Of a stretch of 54,333 nt of DNA, positions 29,903 through 37,870 are shown piece after piece. The translations under genes and the position numbers were made by a program. Each line of letters begins with the position of its first letter. The first letter of the stretch is position 1. The stretch comes from Alphaproteobacteria bacterium (GTDB lineage Bacteria > Pseudomonadota > Alphaproteobacteria > MPNO01 > UBA2964): positions 1-54,333 of the forward strand of contig WHUE01000016.1 in assembly GCA_009377375.1 (NCBI GenBank), read 5' to 3'. Under the pieces are notes generated by a model. It worked only from the letters and a program-made list of their open reading frames with translations. It was not told where the DNA came from and searched no databases.

Positions 29903-31153
29903 ATGAGCACCGATATCGCCCCTCTTCTTCTGATTGCCGGGCTGGCGCTCCTGGGGCTGATTCCGGCGGCCTTGGCGTACCGCAAGGACCGAGGATTCGT
30001 CCCATGGTGGATTTACGGTGCCGCACTGTTTCCCGTCGCCCTGACGCACGCGTTTCTGTTATCCGGCGACAGGGGGGTGCGCGTGCCTGACGAGGGGGTG
30101 ATCTGTCCGTCCTGTGGCGAACCGTTGCCGCGTTTCGCCGTCGGATGTCGGCAATGCGGGTGGGTACTGATGGAACCTTTTGCGTCGCAACCCGGAGCGG
30201 CCGCTCGCCCCGAGCGGGCGGAGGCAGGCCCCGAGCGGGCGAAGGCAGGCCCCGAGCGGGCGGAGGCCGGCAGCGTGCGGGACACCGGCGCCGGTCCGCC
30301 GCCGTGGAACGACGAGGCGTTCGCCCGCGTAAGCCGGTTGGGACCCAGCCCGGAGGAGCCGCCGGAGCGAAGGCCCAATCGCCACTTGGTCGGCGGCGCG
30401 CTGATTGCCGCCGGCGTGGTTGGAGGGGCGGCGGTCGCCCTGGCCGTTCTGCCGTTCGGGTCGTGGTTCGGCGCGGACCCGCCGTCCCGGCAAAGCCGGC
30501 TTGCCGATGCCGGACCGGCGTCTCCACCGACGGAACCCGCGCCTGCGCCGTCTCCGTCGACGGCAGCGCCCGCGCTGTCTCCCTCTCCGGGGCTGGAGAC
30601 GCCGACGGAGCCCGTGCCGGAAACGGCCCCGGCTCCCGGCATGCCGCCGCTGCCGCCGGAATCGCGGCTCGGCCCGTCGGAGACCGATGTGACCGAGCCG
30701 CCCGCGCCGGCCAAATCGGCGATTGCGCCGCCCCTGCCCCGTCCGAAGCCGGACAGTCCCGCAGCCGGCAAGGGCAGGGCGGAGCAGAAGGCCTCGGCGC
30801 CGAGCCCCGCTCCCGTCCCGACCCCGCCGCCGCAGCGCGAGGCCGCGAAGACCCCCGATCCTCCGCGTCCGCCGCCGCAGCCGGCGCCGAAGACGCCAAC
30901 GACCGAAGGCGCGGGAGATGCCGACGTGGCCGCGGTCGGCGATCTGGTTGCGTGGCTGCAGCGGCGCTTGACCGCGCTCGGCTATTTCGACGGTCCGGTC
31001 AACGGCCGCGCCGATGCGCGCACCCGCGCGGCCATCCGGGACTGGCAGCGGTCCAGGGACATGACGGTGACCGGGCGGATCGACTCGGCGCTGATCGTCA
31101 GTCTCCGCCGCGCGAAGACCGAGCCCCGCGCGGCGAGAGAAAGCAGGCGGTGA
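29903..31153 (+). CDS. Membrane protein with zinc ribbon and C-terminal peptidoglycan-binding domain
   Basis: The protein has 416 residues. In order: two N-terminal hydrophobic helices (about 5-27 and 36-55), a zinc-ribbon-like CxxC-x10-CxxC (Cys68, 71, 82, 85), a Glu/Ala/Arg region with three 7-residue repeats PERA(E/K)AG (about 103-123), a third hydrophobic helix (about 161-186), a long Pro/Ala/Ser-rich linker (about 190-335), and a peptidoglycan-binding-1 domain (WLQRRLTALGYFDGPVNGRA, then TRAAIRDWQRSRDMTVTG). The last helix and rigid linker would place the binding domain in the periplasm and the zinc ribbon in the cytoplasm. It lies 73 bp after mreB and ends before a strong terminator, so the two probably form one operon linking MreB to the wall. 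Function inferred only. Confidence 0.75.
   Translation: MSTDIAPLLLIAGLALLGLIPAALAYRKDRGFVPWWIYGAALFPVALTHAFLLSGDRGVRVPDEGVICPSCGEPLPRFAVGCRQCGWVLMEPFASQPGAAARPERAEAGPERAKAGPERAEAGSVRDTGAGPPPWNDEAFARVSRLGPSPEEPPERRPNRHLVGGALIAAGVVGGAAVALAVLPFGSWFGADPPSRQSRLADAGPASPPTEPAPAPSPSTAAPALSPSPGLETPTEPVPETAPAPGMPPLPPESRLGPSETDVTEPPAPAKSAIAPPLPRPKPDSPAAGKGRAEQKASAPSPAPVPTPPPQREAAKTPDPPRPPPQPAPKTPTTEGAGDADVAAVGDLVAWLQRRLTALGYFDGPVNGRADARTRAAIRDWQRSRDMTVTGRIDSALIVSLRRAKTEPRAARESRR
30209..30271 (+). repeat. Three 21-bp in-frame tandem repeats
   Basis: Three consecutive 21-bp units (30209-30229, 30230-30250, 30251-30271) differ by only one base each and encode PERAEAG, PERAKAG, PERAEAG within the peptidoglycan-binding membrane protein. 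The near identity suggests recent expansion; copy number may vary between strains. Confidence 0.9.
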
Positions 31154-31206
31154 TCGCGCCGGCGCGATCCGCCAGCCGACGGACGGCTCGGTCCCGTTGA
31201 CGGCCG

Positions 31207-31241
31207 GCGCGGCCACGGATCGGTCACTGGCCGCGCGTTTT
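31207..31241 (+). terminator. Intrinsic terminator after the mreB unit
   Basis: A perfect 9-bp stem, GCGCGGCCA (31207-31215) and TGGCCGCGC (31228-31236), with a 12-base loop is followed by GTTTT. It lies 54 bp after the stop of the peptidoglycan-binding protein gene. Confidence 0.75.
31212..31227 (+). promoter_or_regulatory. 16-bp shared element, one-mismatch copy
   Basis: GCCACGGATCGGTCAC differs from GYCACAGMWYGRTCAC only at position 6 and points to the small-peptide gene, whose start is 92 bp downstream, the same distance range as the other copies. It lies within the loop and left stem of the terminator hairpin, so its similarity may be coincidental. Confidence 0.35.
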
Positions 31242-31319
31242 CCTCTTCCGCATCATGACCCTCACGCCTCTCCATACGGGGCGGGGTGAAAACCGTTGCG
31301 GCTACCGAGGGAGGACATG

Positions 31320-31574
31320 ATGGATACCGATGAGAAGACGGACGGCTTCGTGGCGGCGCGGCGCAGGTTTCTCGCGTCCTGCGGCCGGTTCGCGGTGATA
31401 ACGCCGCCTGCCGTGACTTTCATGCTGTCTTCTGCGCAGCAGAATTTCGCCGTGGCGTCGTCCGGTGGCCACAGCGGCGGCAGGCCCCGTCGCCGCCACG
31501 CCAATAACGGGTTCGGCAACGGCGGTCACGACGGCGTGCCGGGCCGGTCGGACCATCAGGACCGGACGCGCTGA
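31320..31574 (+). CDS. Small Tat-leader-like peptide, candidate substrate of the PqqD-HprK system
   Basis: The product has 84 residues. The N-terminal part contains ARRRFLASCGRFAVITPPAV followed by TFMLSSAQQNFAVASSG: an RRxFL twin-arginine-like motif, a moderately hydrophobic core and a possible AVA cleavage site near residue 47. The rest (about 37 residues) is rich in Gly, Asn, His and Arg, with HANNGFGNGGHDGVPGRSD; no cysteine lies in it. Small proteins of this look are, from memory, recurrent in alphaproteobacteria. GGGAGGA precedes ATG 31320 at good spacing (ATG 31317 is the alternative). It faces, tail to tail, the nucleotidyltransferase and PqqD-HprK genes. Being their peptide substrate is inference; it could instead be an unrelated secreted peptide. 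Confidence 0.7.
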   Translation: MDTDEKTDGFVAARRRFLASCGRFAVITPPAVTFMLSSAQQNFAVASSGGHSGGRPRRRHANNGFGNGGHDGVPGRSDHQDRTR

Positions 31575-31595
31575 CAGGACGTTCCGGCGCCGCAT

Positions 31596-31629
31596 CGACG
31601 GCCCGTGCGGCTTGCCGCGCGGGCCGTCG
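31596..31629. terminator. Hairpin between convergent peptide and nucleotidyltransferase genes
   Basis: CGACGGCCCG (31596-31605) pairs perfectly with CGGGCCGTCG (31620-31629), and the inner GCGG/CCGC pairs extend the stem to 14 bp with one mismatch. It lies between two converging genes. No T-run on either side, so it may act mainly as a transcript-end stabiliser. Confidence 0.6.
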
Positions 31630-31649
31630 CTTGTCCGGGGCGGGGGACG

Positions 31650-32747
31650 TCAGGTCCGGAACAGCCTGTCGAAGGCGAAGACGGCACCGTGCCGCGCCAG
31701 GAACTGGCGCAGATGGCGCCAGCGCCACGCCATCGGCCCGCCGCCGCAGTCGCGATACAGCCGGCACATGCGGTGCCAGGCGAATCCGGCCCGCAGATTG
31801 CCCGCCGGCGCGGTCAGGCGGTCGAGCGCGGGATGGCGCAGCTGCACCAGGCAGCGGCCGGCATGCAGCCGCGCCCGTATCGACGGCGGTTCGGCATAGG
31901 GCCAGGCCGTACCGAACAGCCGCCGGGCCAGGAGCAGATAGCTTTCCAGCGGCGTCAGAAGCCTGTGCCGCGCCATGCGCTCGCGGATGAACGGCCAGTC
32001 GATCTCCGCGCCGAACGCCGCTGCCAGCGCGGCGAATTCGTGCAGCTGACGAAGATCGACCACGCCGCGATAGAAATTGCCGCGGTGGTGAATCTGCGCG
32101 TGCAGCAGGTTGTGCAGCAGCCGGTCGGTCGGGCACGGCGTCCGGAAGTCCAGGCCGCGATATGTGACCCGGCCGGCCCGCTCCCAAATCTCGGCGGCGG
32201 GCAGGACGTCCCTCTGGTCGATCAGCTCGAAATGCGGGTCCACGGAGGCGGGATCGCCCTTGCGCATGAATTCGCCGTAGGCGTGATGGCCGTCCGGGTA
32301 GCGCTCATGCAGCCGGTAGCCCAGCCGGTCCAGCACCGCGAGGGCGGGTGCAGCGGCCCCTGCCGGTATGGCGAGGTCGATGTCGGACATCATCCGCGCG
32401 CCGCGCCCGATGCGTGGCGGGGCCATGAGCACCAGCGCGCCCTTCAGCAGCATCGGCGCAATGCCCTCGTCGTTCAGCGCCCGCACCAGCTCCACCGCCT
32501 GGCGGCGGATCGCCGCGTTGCGTCGCAGGTTCATCGCGTGCAGCATCGCGAGGTAGTCCCGCGCTTCGTCGTCCGCATAATCCGCGCGTGCCGCCGCGAC
32601 ATGGAGCGCCGGCCCGAGCAGATGGCGGTTGGCGAGGCCGATCATCGCGTCCCACCGCGCCGGAGGGAGCGGCAGAGGGCTGTCCGCAGGGGCGTCGGGA
32701 CGCAGCACACGGGTCAGCGCCTCCAGCGTGTCGCCGCCGGCCGTCAT
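31650..32747 (-). CDS. Nucleotidyltransferase-family protein (NTP_transf_5 type)
   Basis: The protein has 365 residues. The core motif region is MLLKGALVLMAP, then ARMMSDIDLAIP, typical of the PF14907-type uncharacterised nucleotidyltransferases, with Lys-Gly and the Asp-Ile-Asp metal pair; HFELIDQRD adds an acidic His-rich strand. C-terminal half is helical with many His/Arg. Relatives occur beside HprK-like kinases and PqqD-like chaperones and in some lasso-peptide clusters, where they are thought to tailor peptides. Its ATG overlaps the stop of the PqqD-HprK gene by four bases (ATGA), so they are translated together. Substrate unknown. Confidence 0.8.
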   Translation of the reverse strand: MTAGGDTLEALTRVLRPDAPADSPLPLPPARWDAMIGLANRHLLGPALHVAAARADYADDEARDYLAMLHAMNLRRNAAIRRQAVELVRALNDEGIAPMLLKGALVLMAPPRIGRGARMMSDIDLAIPAGAAAPALAVLDRLGYRLHERYPDGHHAYGEFMRKGDPASVDPHFELIDQRDVLPAAEIWERAGRVTYRGLDFRTPCPTDRLLHNLLHAQIHHRGNFYRGVVDLRQLHEFAALAAAFGAEIDWPFIRERMARHRLLTPLESYLLLARRLFGTAWPYAEPPSIRARLHAGRCLVQLRHPALDRLTAPAGNLRAGFAWHRMCRLYRDCGGGPMAWRWRHLRQFLARHGAVFAFDRLFRT

Positions 32748-34012
32748 GAAGAAGCGATCTCCTTCATCGCCGCGATGCCGTCTTCCACGGAGGTGTGAGA
32801 CAGCGCGTAGCGGCTGGTCCCATCCACCCAGGCGATCAGCCGGTCGATGTCAGCGGCGTCGAAGCCGTGGCCGATGGGGTCGAGGCAGGGCAGCAGCCGG
32901 TCGAGAGCCTGCGCCGTGGTCAGGGGACGCCATTCGGTCGGTGTCGTCGGATCGTAGCTGGGAAAGACCAGCGCCCTGACCGGCAGGGCGCGGCGCGATG
33001 CGGCGTGCCGCAGGGTCCGGCCTCCTCCGGTGCGGATATACCGGACGTGCATCCCGTCGGGTCGGCGATAGGCGGGATGCTGCCAGAGACCGGGAAGCCG
33101 GTCCGCGATGGCGGGCCAGGATCCGGATTTGAGACAGATGTACGGGATCACCGGACTGGCCGCCATGGTCTCCCGGTCGAGGACGATCGTGTCGTCGCAC
33201 ATCGTCTCGAAGCCGGCCGACCACAGCCCTGCCGCCAGTGTGCTCTTGCCGTGCCCCGACGGCGCCGGCAAGACCATCGCGCCGGTCGGCGTGGACACCA
33301 TCGCGGCATGGATCGCCGGATAGTCCGCGCTGTGCTGCAGCGCGACGCGGACCACGTTCGCCAGCACCGCCGGCGCCAGCTCCCGCAGGCTCGGCACGTT
33401 GAAGGGGGGCCGACCGGGGCAGAGCAGCGCCGCGCCGCCGCGCTCGACGCGCAAGACGTCGATGAGCGCGTTCCAGGCCTTGGGCGGCGGTCCGGCAAGC
33501 CCGTCGAGCAGCGGCGCGCAGAGCCTGGCCAGCGCGGGCTCCACGAAGCGCACCGCGATATCGGCGTTCAGCACCCGGCAGGCGATGCTGACGGGGCGGC
33601 GCGGCGAGACGTTCAATGGAATCCGCACCCCTGTGCGCGACCGTCCGCCGAATGCAGCGTCGTCGGTGGTCATGCTGTCCGCCAGCAGCCCCATCTCGCG
33701 CCAGCGGTCGATCAGCGCGGTGAGATGCGCCATCGCCTCGTCCAGCCCGATATCCGCGCGGTGTGCATAATCGCGCGCCAGATCCGCCGCGGTGCAGTCT
33801 TCGGCGAGCGAGCACCACAGGAAGGCCGCGGCACGATCCAGCTGGAAGATGGTCTGGGCCCGCCCGTTGAACAGAAGCCCGCCGGCGCCATCTGCGTGAA
33901 AGCTCACATGCGGCGCCGGGCGGGCCGTGTGCCTGACCCGGCCGCGCGACTTCACCTGCAGCGTCCTTTTCGGAGGGGGCGGCCTGGGGGCCCTTCGGCG
34001 CGGATATCGCAT
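32744..34012 (-). CDS. PqqD-like peptide chaperone fused to HprK-related kinase
   Basis: The protein has 422 residues from ATG 34012. After a short Arg/Pro-rich start come about 80 residues of PqqD/RRE type (HVSFHADGAGGLLFNGRAQT, then IFQLDRAAAFLW and LIDRWREMGLL), the fold that binds leader peptides in RiPP pathways. The C-terminal part is related to HPr kinase: Walker A in LPAPSGHGKSTLAAGL (about 247-262) and an acidic CDDTIVLD strand equivalent to the HprK catalytic region. The closest described group is the 'HPr-rel-A' pair, normally two genes; here they are fused. ATG 34012 is preferred because it lies 86 bp from its upstream element, as in the other units; GTG 34051 and TTG 34135 are alternatives. 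It is translationally coupled to the nucleotidyltransferase. Confidence 0.82.
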   Translation of the reverse strand: MRYPRRRAPRPPPPKRTLQVKSRGRVRHTARPAPHVSFHADGAGGLLFNGRAQTIFQLDRAAAFLWCSLAEDCTAADLARDYAHRADIGLDEAMAHLTALIDRWREMGLLADSMTTDDAAFGGRSRTGVRIPLNVSPRRPVSIACRVLNADIAVRFVEPALARLCAPLLDGLAGPPPKAWNALIDVLRVERGGAALLCPGRPPFNVPSLRELAPAVLANVVRVALQHSADYPAIHAAMVSTPTGAMVLPAPSGHGKSTLAAGLWSAGFETMCDDTIVLDRETMAASPVIPYICLKSGSWPAIADRLPGLWQHPAYRRPDGMHVRYIRTGGGRTLRHAASRRALPVRALVFPSYDPTTPTEWRPLTTAQALDRLLPCLDPIGHGFDAADIDRLIAWVDGTSRYALSHTSVEDGIAAMKEIASS

Positions 34013-34097
34013 GACGGGGATCGCCTGTTCCGTTGTCGTCGACTCTTTCACGGTCGCCCGACCGCGAGACCGTACTGACGGGCCCGGTCGGCCGCGC

Positions 34098-34113
34098 GTG
34101 ATCGTTCTGTGGC
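34098..34113 (-). promoter_or_regulatory. 16-bp shared element upstream of the PqqD-HprK unit
   Basis: On the minus strand it reads GCCACAGAACGATCAC, an exact match to GYCACAGMWYGRTCAC, oriented towards the PqqD-HprK gene. Confidence 0.7.
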
Positions 34114-34128
34114 GGCGAACGAAGCCGG

Positions 34129-34208
34129 CGCGCAACGCACCGTTGCACCCGTCGGCGGGACGACGACACGTCGCGGCTGCTTCGATGAGTGCAACGGTGC
34201 GTTGCGCG
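34129..34208. repeat. Perfect 20-bp inverted repeat in the divergent promoter region
   Basis: CGCGCAACGCACCGTTGCAC (34129-34148) is repeated as its exact reverse complement at 34189-34208, with a 40-base spacer. The arms lie just inside the two outward-facing copies of the shared 16-bp element, so the whole region between PqqD-HprK and gmd is nearly mirror-symmetric. It may be an operator for a second regulator or fold as a long hairpin; no gene lies in this 322-bp stretch. Confidence 0.8.
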
Positions 34209-34216
34209 CGCGGGCG

Positions 34217-34232
34217 GTCACAGCTTGATCAC
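34217..34232 (+). promoter_or_regulatory. 16-bp shared element upstream of gmd
   Basis: GTCACAGCTTGATCAC matches GYCACAGMWYGRTCAC exactly. It is identical, including the following TGG, to the copy upstream of the cupin/galE unit. It lies 102 bp before the gmd start. Confidence 0.72.
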
Positions 34233-34334
34233 TGGTTGTGCGGGGACTGCGCGGGTTTGATCGGGCCCGGGCGCACCGGCCGCATGCGGGATCGGTCGTC
34301 CTGACCGCACCCGACCCAAAAAGGAGCATCGTCG

Positions 34335-35396
34335 ATGACGGAAAAGGTAGCGTTGATTACCGGCATCACAGGACAGGATGGCGCCCTGCTTGCCGAGCAG
34401 CTGCTCGCGAAGGGTTACATCGTTCATGGCGTGAAACGCCGTTCGTCATCGTTCAACACGCAGCGCGTCGATCACCTGTATCACGACCCGAAGGTGGAGG
34501 AGGGGCGCTTCTTCCTGCATTACGGCGACCTGACCGACGCCACGAACCTGATCCGCATCCTTCAGGAGGTGCAGCCGGACGAGCTCTATAATCTCGGCGC
34601 GCAAAGCCATGTGCAGGTCAGCTTCGAGACGCCGGAATACACCGCTCAATCCGACGCGCTGGGCACGCTGCGGCTGCTCGAGGCGATCCGCATCCTCGGC
34701 CTCAAGGAACATACGCGGTTCTACCAGGCCTCGACCTCCGAACTGTTCGGCAAGGTGCAGGAGGTTCCGCAGCGCGAGACGACGCCGTTCTATCCGCGGA
34801 GCCCCTACGGCGTGGCGAAGCTCTATGCGTACTGGATGACGATCAACTATCGCGAGTCCTATGGGATGCATGCATCTAACGGTATCCTGTTCAACCACGA
34901 GAGCCCGCTCCGAGGCGAAACCTTCGTCACCCGCAAGATCAGCCGCGGCGTCGCGGCGATCGAGCGCGGCATCCAGAAATGCCTGCATCTGGGGAATATC
35001 GATGCACAGCGCGACTGGGGCCATGCGCGCGACTACGTCGACGGCATGTGGCGCATCCTGCAGCAGGACGAGCCCGACGACTACGTGCTGGCGACCGGCG
35101 AAATGCATACGGTCCGCGAATTCGTGAATCTGGCCTTCGAGCATATCGACCGGCCGATCCGCTGGCAGGGGGCGGGCACGTCCGAGACCGCGCACTGCAC
35201 CCGGACCGGCGACGTGGTGGTCGCCATCGACCCGCGCTATTTCCGCCCCGCGGAGGTCGACCAGCTGCTGGGCGATCCGACGAAGGCCCGCGAGCGGCTC
35301 GGCTGGCAGCACCGGACGGGGTTCGAGCAGCTCGTCGCCGAGATGGTCGATGCCGACCGGCTCGCTCTCGAGCGCGGGGTGTTCGAAAATGCCTGA
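34335..35396 (+). CDS. gmd: GDP-mannose 4,6-dehydratase
   Basis: The enzyme converts GDP-D-mannose to GDP-4-keto-6-deoxymannose, the first step to GDP-L-fucose and related 6-deoxyhexoses. The 353-residue short-chain dehydrogenase has the NADP-binding [16 protein letters not shown], the GDP-mannose motif [16 protein letters not shown], catalytic Thr-Ser region ASTSELFG, YxxxK in [12 protein letters not shown], and [18 protein letters not shown], all characteristic of Gmd. AAAAAGGAG precedes the ATG. It heads the plus-strand exopolysaccharide operon and overlaps fcl by eight bases. Confidence 0.97.
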   Translation: MTEKVALITGITGQDGALLAEQLLAKGYIVHGVKRRSSSFNTQRVDHLYHDPKVEEGRFFLHYGDLTDATNLIRILQEVQPDELYNLGAQSHVQVSFETPEYTAQSDALGTLRLLEAIRILGLKEHTRFYQASTSELFGKVQEVPQRETTPFYPRSPYGVAKLYAYWMTINYRESYGMHASNGILFNHESPLRGETFVTRKISRGVAAIERGIQKCLHLGNIDAQRDWGHARDYVDGMWRILQQDEPDDYVLATGEMHTVREFVNLAFEHIDRPIRWQGAGTSETAHCTRTGDVVVAIDPRYFRPAEVDQLLGDPTKARERLGWQHRTGFEQLVAEMVDADRLALERGVFENA

Positions 35397-36366
35397 GGCC
35401 CCGATATTCGATCTTGCCGGGAAGCGGGTCTGGGTCGCCGGTCACAGAGGGCTGGTCGGTTCCGCCCTCGTCCGCCGGCTGGCGCGGGAGCGGTGCGAGG
35501 TGCTGACCGCGGGACGCGATGTCGCCGATCTGCGCCGGCGCGACGATGTCGACGCTCTCTACGCCTCCCTGCGGCCCGACGTGGTCATCCTCGCGGCCGC
35601 CAGGGTCGGCGGCATTCTCGCCAACAACTCCTTTCCCGTGGATTTCCTGCACGACAACCTCGCCATCGCCAACAACGTGATCGCCGGCGCGGCCGAGTCG
35701 GGCGTGGAGAAGCTGCTGTTCCTCGGTTCGTCCTGCATCTATCCGCGCGAGGCGCCGCAGCCGATCCGCGAGGAGGCACTATTGTCGGCGCCGCTGGAAC
35801 CCACCAACGAATGGTATGCCGTCGCCAAGATCGCCGGGCTGAAGCTCTGCCAGGCCTATCGCCGCCAGTACGGCTGCGACTTCATCTCCGCGATGCCGAC
35901 CAACCTGTACGGGCCGGGCGACAATTTCGACATCGCCTCGGCGCATGTGATCCCGGGGCTGCTGGCGAAGGTGCGCAAGGCGATGGAGGACGACGCCCGG
36001 ACCATCGAGGTCTGGGGCACGGGCCGCCCGCGCCGCGAGTTTCTCTACGTCGACGATCTCGCCGACGCGCTGGTGCATCTGCTGCGCCACTACAGCGACG
36101 AGCCGCCGATCAACGTCGGCACGGGCAGCGAAGTCACGATTGCCGATCTCGCCTGGACGATATGCGAGGCCGCCGGCTACAGCGGCGGGTTGCAGTTCGA
36201 CACCTCGCGTCCCGACGGAACCATGCGCAAACTGCTCGACGTAAGCCGCCTCCACGGTCTCGGCTGGCGGGCGGGGACATCGCTGCGCGACGGCATCGCG
36301 CGGACATGGCTGTGGTACTTGGATGCGCATGACTCGGTGGTACGCGATGCCAGAGTCACCGCCTGA
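35389..36366 (+). CDS. fcl: GDP-L-fucose synthase
   Basis: The 325-residue epimerase-reductase converts the Gmd product to GDP-L-fucose. It shows [18 protein letters not shown] (NADP-binding), [32 protein letters not shown] (catalytic Ser), [16 protein letters not shown] (Tyr/Lys) and [12 protein letters not shown], typical of Fcl/WcaG. Adjacency to gmd supports fucose as a constituent of the polymer. Confidence 0.96.
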   Translation: MPEAPIFDLAGKRVWVAGHRGLVGSALVRRLARERCEVLTAGRDVADLRRRDDVDALYASLRPDVVILAAARVGGILANNSFPVDFLHDNLAIANNVIAGAAESGVEKLLFLGSSCIYPREAPQPIREEALLSAPLEPTNEWYAVAKIAGLKLCQAYRRQYGCDFISAMPTNLYGPGDNFDIASAHVIPGLLAKVRKAMEDDARTIEVWGTGRPRREFLYVDDLADALVHLLRHYSDEPPINVGTGSEVTIADLAWTICEAAGYSGGLQFDTSRPDGTMRKLLDVSRLHGLGWRAGTSLRDGIARTWLWYLDAHDSVVRDARVTA

Positions 36367-37870
36367 TCCCGCCGAGCACCTTCGTACCGATCACCTTTAC
36401 GACGATCTCGTCGGGCGGTCGGTGCGAGGCGGGGCGGTCACCGCCATCGCGCAGTTCGCGAAGATGGCAATCCAGTTCGGCGCGGTCGTGCTGCTGGCGC
36501 GGCTGGTCGCGCCCGAGGCGTTCGGCCTCGTCGCGATGGTGGCTGCGGTTCTCGCCTTTTTCGAGCTGTTCCGCGATCTCGGCCTGTCGATGGCGACCGT
36601 GCAGCGCCCGACGATCACGCATGAGGAAGTCAGCGCGCTGTTCTGGGTGAACACGGCCGTCTGCGCGCTCGTGTTCGCCGTCATCTGCGCGCTGGCGCCG
36701 GCCCTGACGATGTTCTACGGCCGCGAGGAGCTGATGCCGATCGCCATATGGCTCGGGTTCGGCGTCGCGATCGGTGGGCTGGCGACGCAGCATATCGCGA
36801 TCCTGCGGCGGCAGATGCGCTTCGCCGCCCTCTCCGCGGCCGAAGTCGGCGCGGCGGTCATCGGCATCATCGCCGCGATCGGGGTCGCGATGAACGGCGG
36901 CGGCCTCTGGGCGCTGGTCGCGCAGCGCATAGCGTGGTCTGCGGCGCTGACCGCGCTGTCCTGGTCGCTTTGCGGATGGCGGCCGAGCCCGCCGACGCGC
37001 GGGGTGGGCACGCGGCGTCTGCTCGTCTTCGGCGGCAACATCACGCTGGCCAGCATCGTAAACCTTGCCGCGCGCAACCTCGATCAGGTGCTGATAGGCT
37101 GGTGGTGGGGCGCCGTGCCGCTGGGCTTCTACGAGCGCGCCAACCGCCTGCTGATGGCGCCGATTCAGAACGTCAACACGCCGCTGATGGCGATCGCCAT
37201 GCCCATGCTCAGCCGTCTCGTCGACAAGCCGGACCGTTACCGGGCCGCCTATCTGCGCGTGCTGGAGGGCGTCTGCATGGTTTCCATGCCGGCGGCGGCG
37301 CTGCTGATCGCGGCGCCGGACTGGACGGTTGCCGTGCTGCTCGGGCCCCAGTGGGCGGGCGCGGCCGGAATCGTCATGTGGCTCGGCGTCGCAGCGCTCT
37401 ACCAGCCCGCGACCAATACGACGGGCTGGCTGTTCGTCACCCAGGACCGCACCGGCGAGTTGGTGCGATGGAGCATTGCCGGCTCGGCGCTGCGCATCGC
37501 CGCCGTCGTCGCGGGGCTGCCCTACGGCGCGGAAGCCGTGGCGGCGGCTTTCGCGGTCAGCGGCCTTGTCCTGTGCCTGCCGCTGCTGTTTCACATGGTC
37601 GGGCGGACGGGACCGGTGCGCGGGCGCGACCTTTATGCCGCGCTGGCCCCCTCGGCGCTGGTGTCCGCCGTGGTGTTCTGCGCCGTATACGGGGCGAGGA
37701 CCGTGCCGGGGCTGATGCCTGCCGACCCGCTGTCGGCGCTGGGGGCGGCTTTCCTGATCGCCGCCATCGCGTCGCTGCTCGGCTTCGCCGGGCTGCCGCG
37801 CAGCCGGCGGGCGATGCACGGGGCGCTGGCCCTGCGTTCCGTGCTGTTCGGCTCGGGGGCGCGGCCATGA
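36347..37870 (+). CDS. Polysaccharide flippase (Wzx/PST type)
   Basis: This 507-residue protein has about 12-14 hydrophobic helices and starts with the amphipathic region typical of PST/oligosaccharide flippases (GGAVTAIAQFAKMAIQFGAV, then VAPEAFGLVAMVAAV). ARNLDQVLIGWWWGAVPLGF and YERANRLLMAPIQNVNTPLM are typical of WzxC-like proteins. It should move lipid-linked repeat units across the inner membrane. ATG 36347 lies inside the end of fcl (20-bp overlap); ATG 36323 is also possible. Confidence 0.9.
   Translation: MPESPPDPAEHLRTDHLYDDLVGRSVRGGAVTAIAQFAKMAIQFGAVVLLARLVAPEAFGLVAMVAAVLAFFELFRDLGLSMATVQRPTITHEEVSALFWVNTAVCALVFAVICALAPALTMFYGREELMPIAIWLGFGVAIGGLATQHIAILRRQMRFAALSAAEVGAAVIGIIAAIGVAMNGGGLWALVAQRIAWSAALTALSWSLCGWRPSPPTRGVGTRRLLVFGGNITLASIVNLAARNLDQVLIGWWWGAVPLGFYERANRLLMAPIQNVNTPLMAIAMPMLSRLVDKPDRYRAAYLRVLEGVCMVSMPAAALLIAAPDWTVAVLLGPQWAGAAGIVMWLGVAALYQPATNTTGWLFVTQDRTGELVRWSIAGSALRIAAVVAGLPYGAEAVAAAFAVSGLVLCLPLLFHMVGRTGPVRGRDLYAALAPSALVSAVVFCAVYGARTVPGLMPADPLSALGAAFLIAAIASLLGFAGLPRSRRAMHGALALRSVLFGSGARP

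Noticed and set aside
31320..34012. Classical lasso-peptide cluster
   Set aside because: No asparagine-synthetase-like cyclase or transglutaminase-like protease is encoded nearby.
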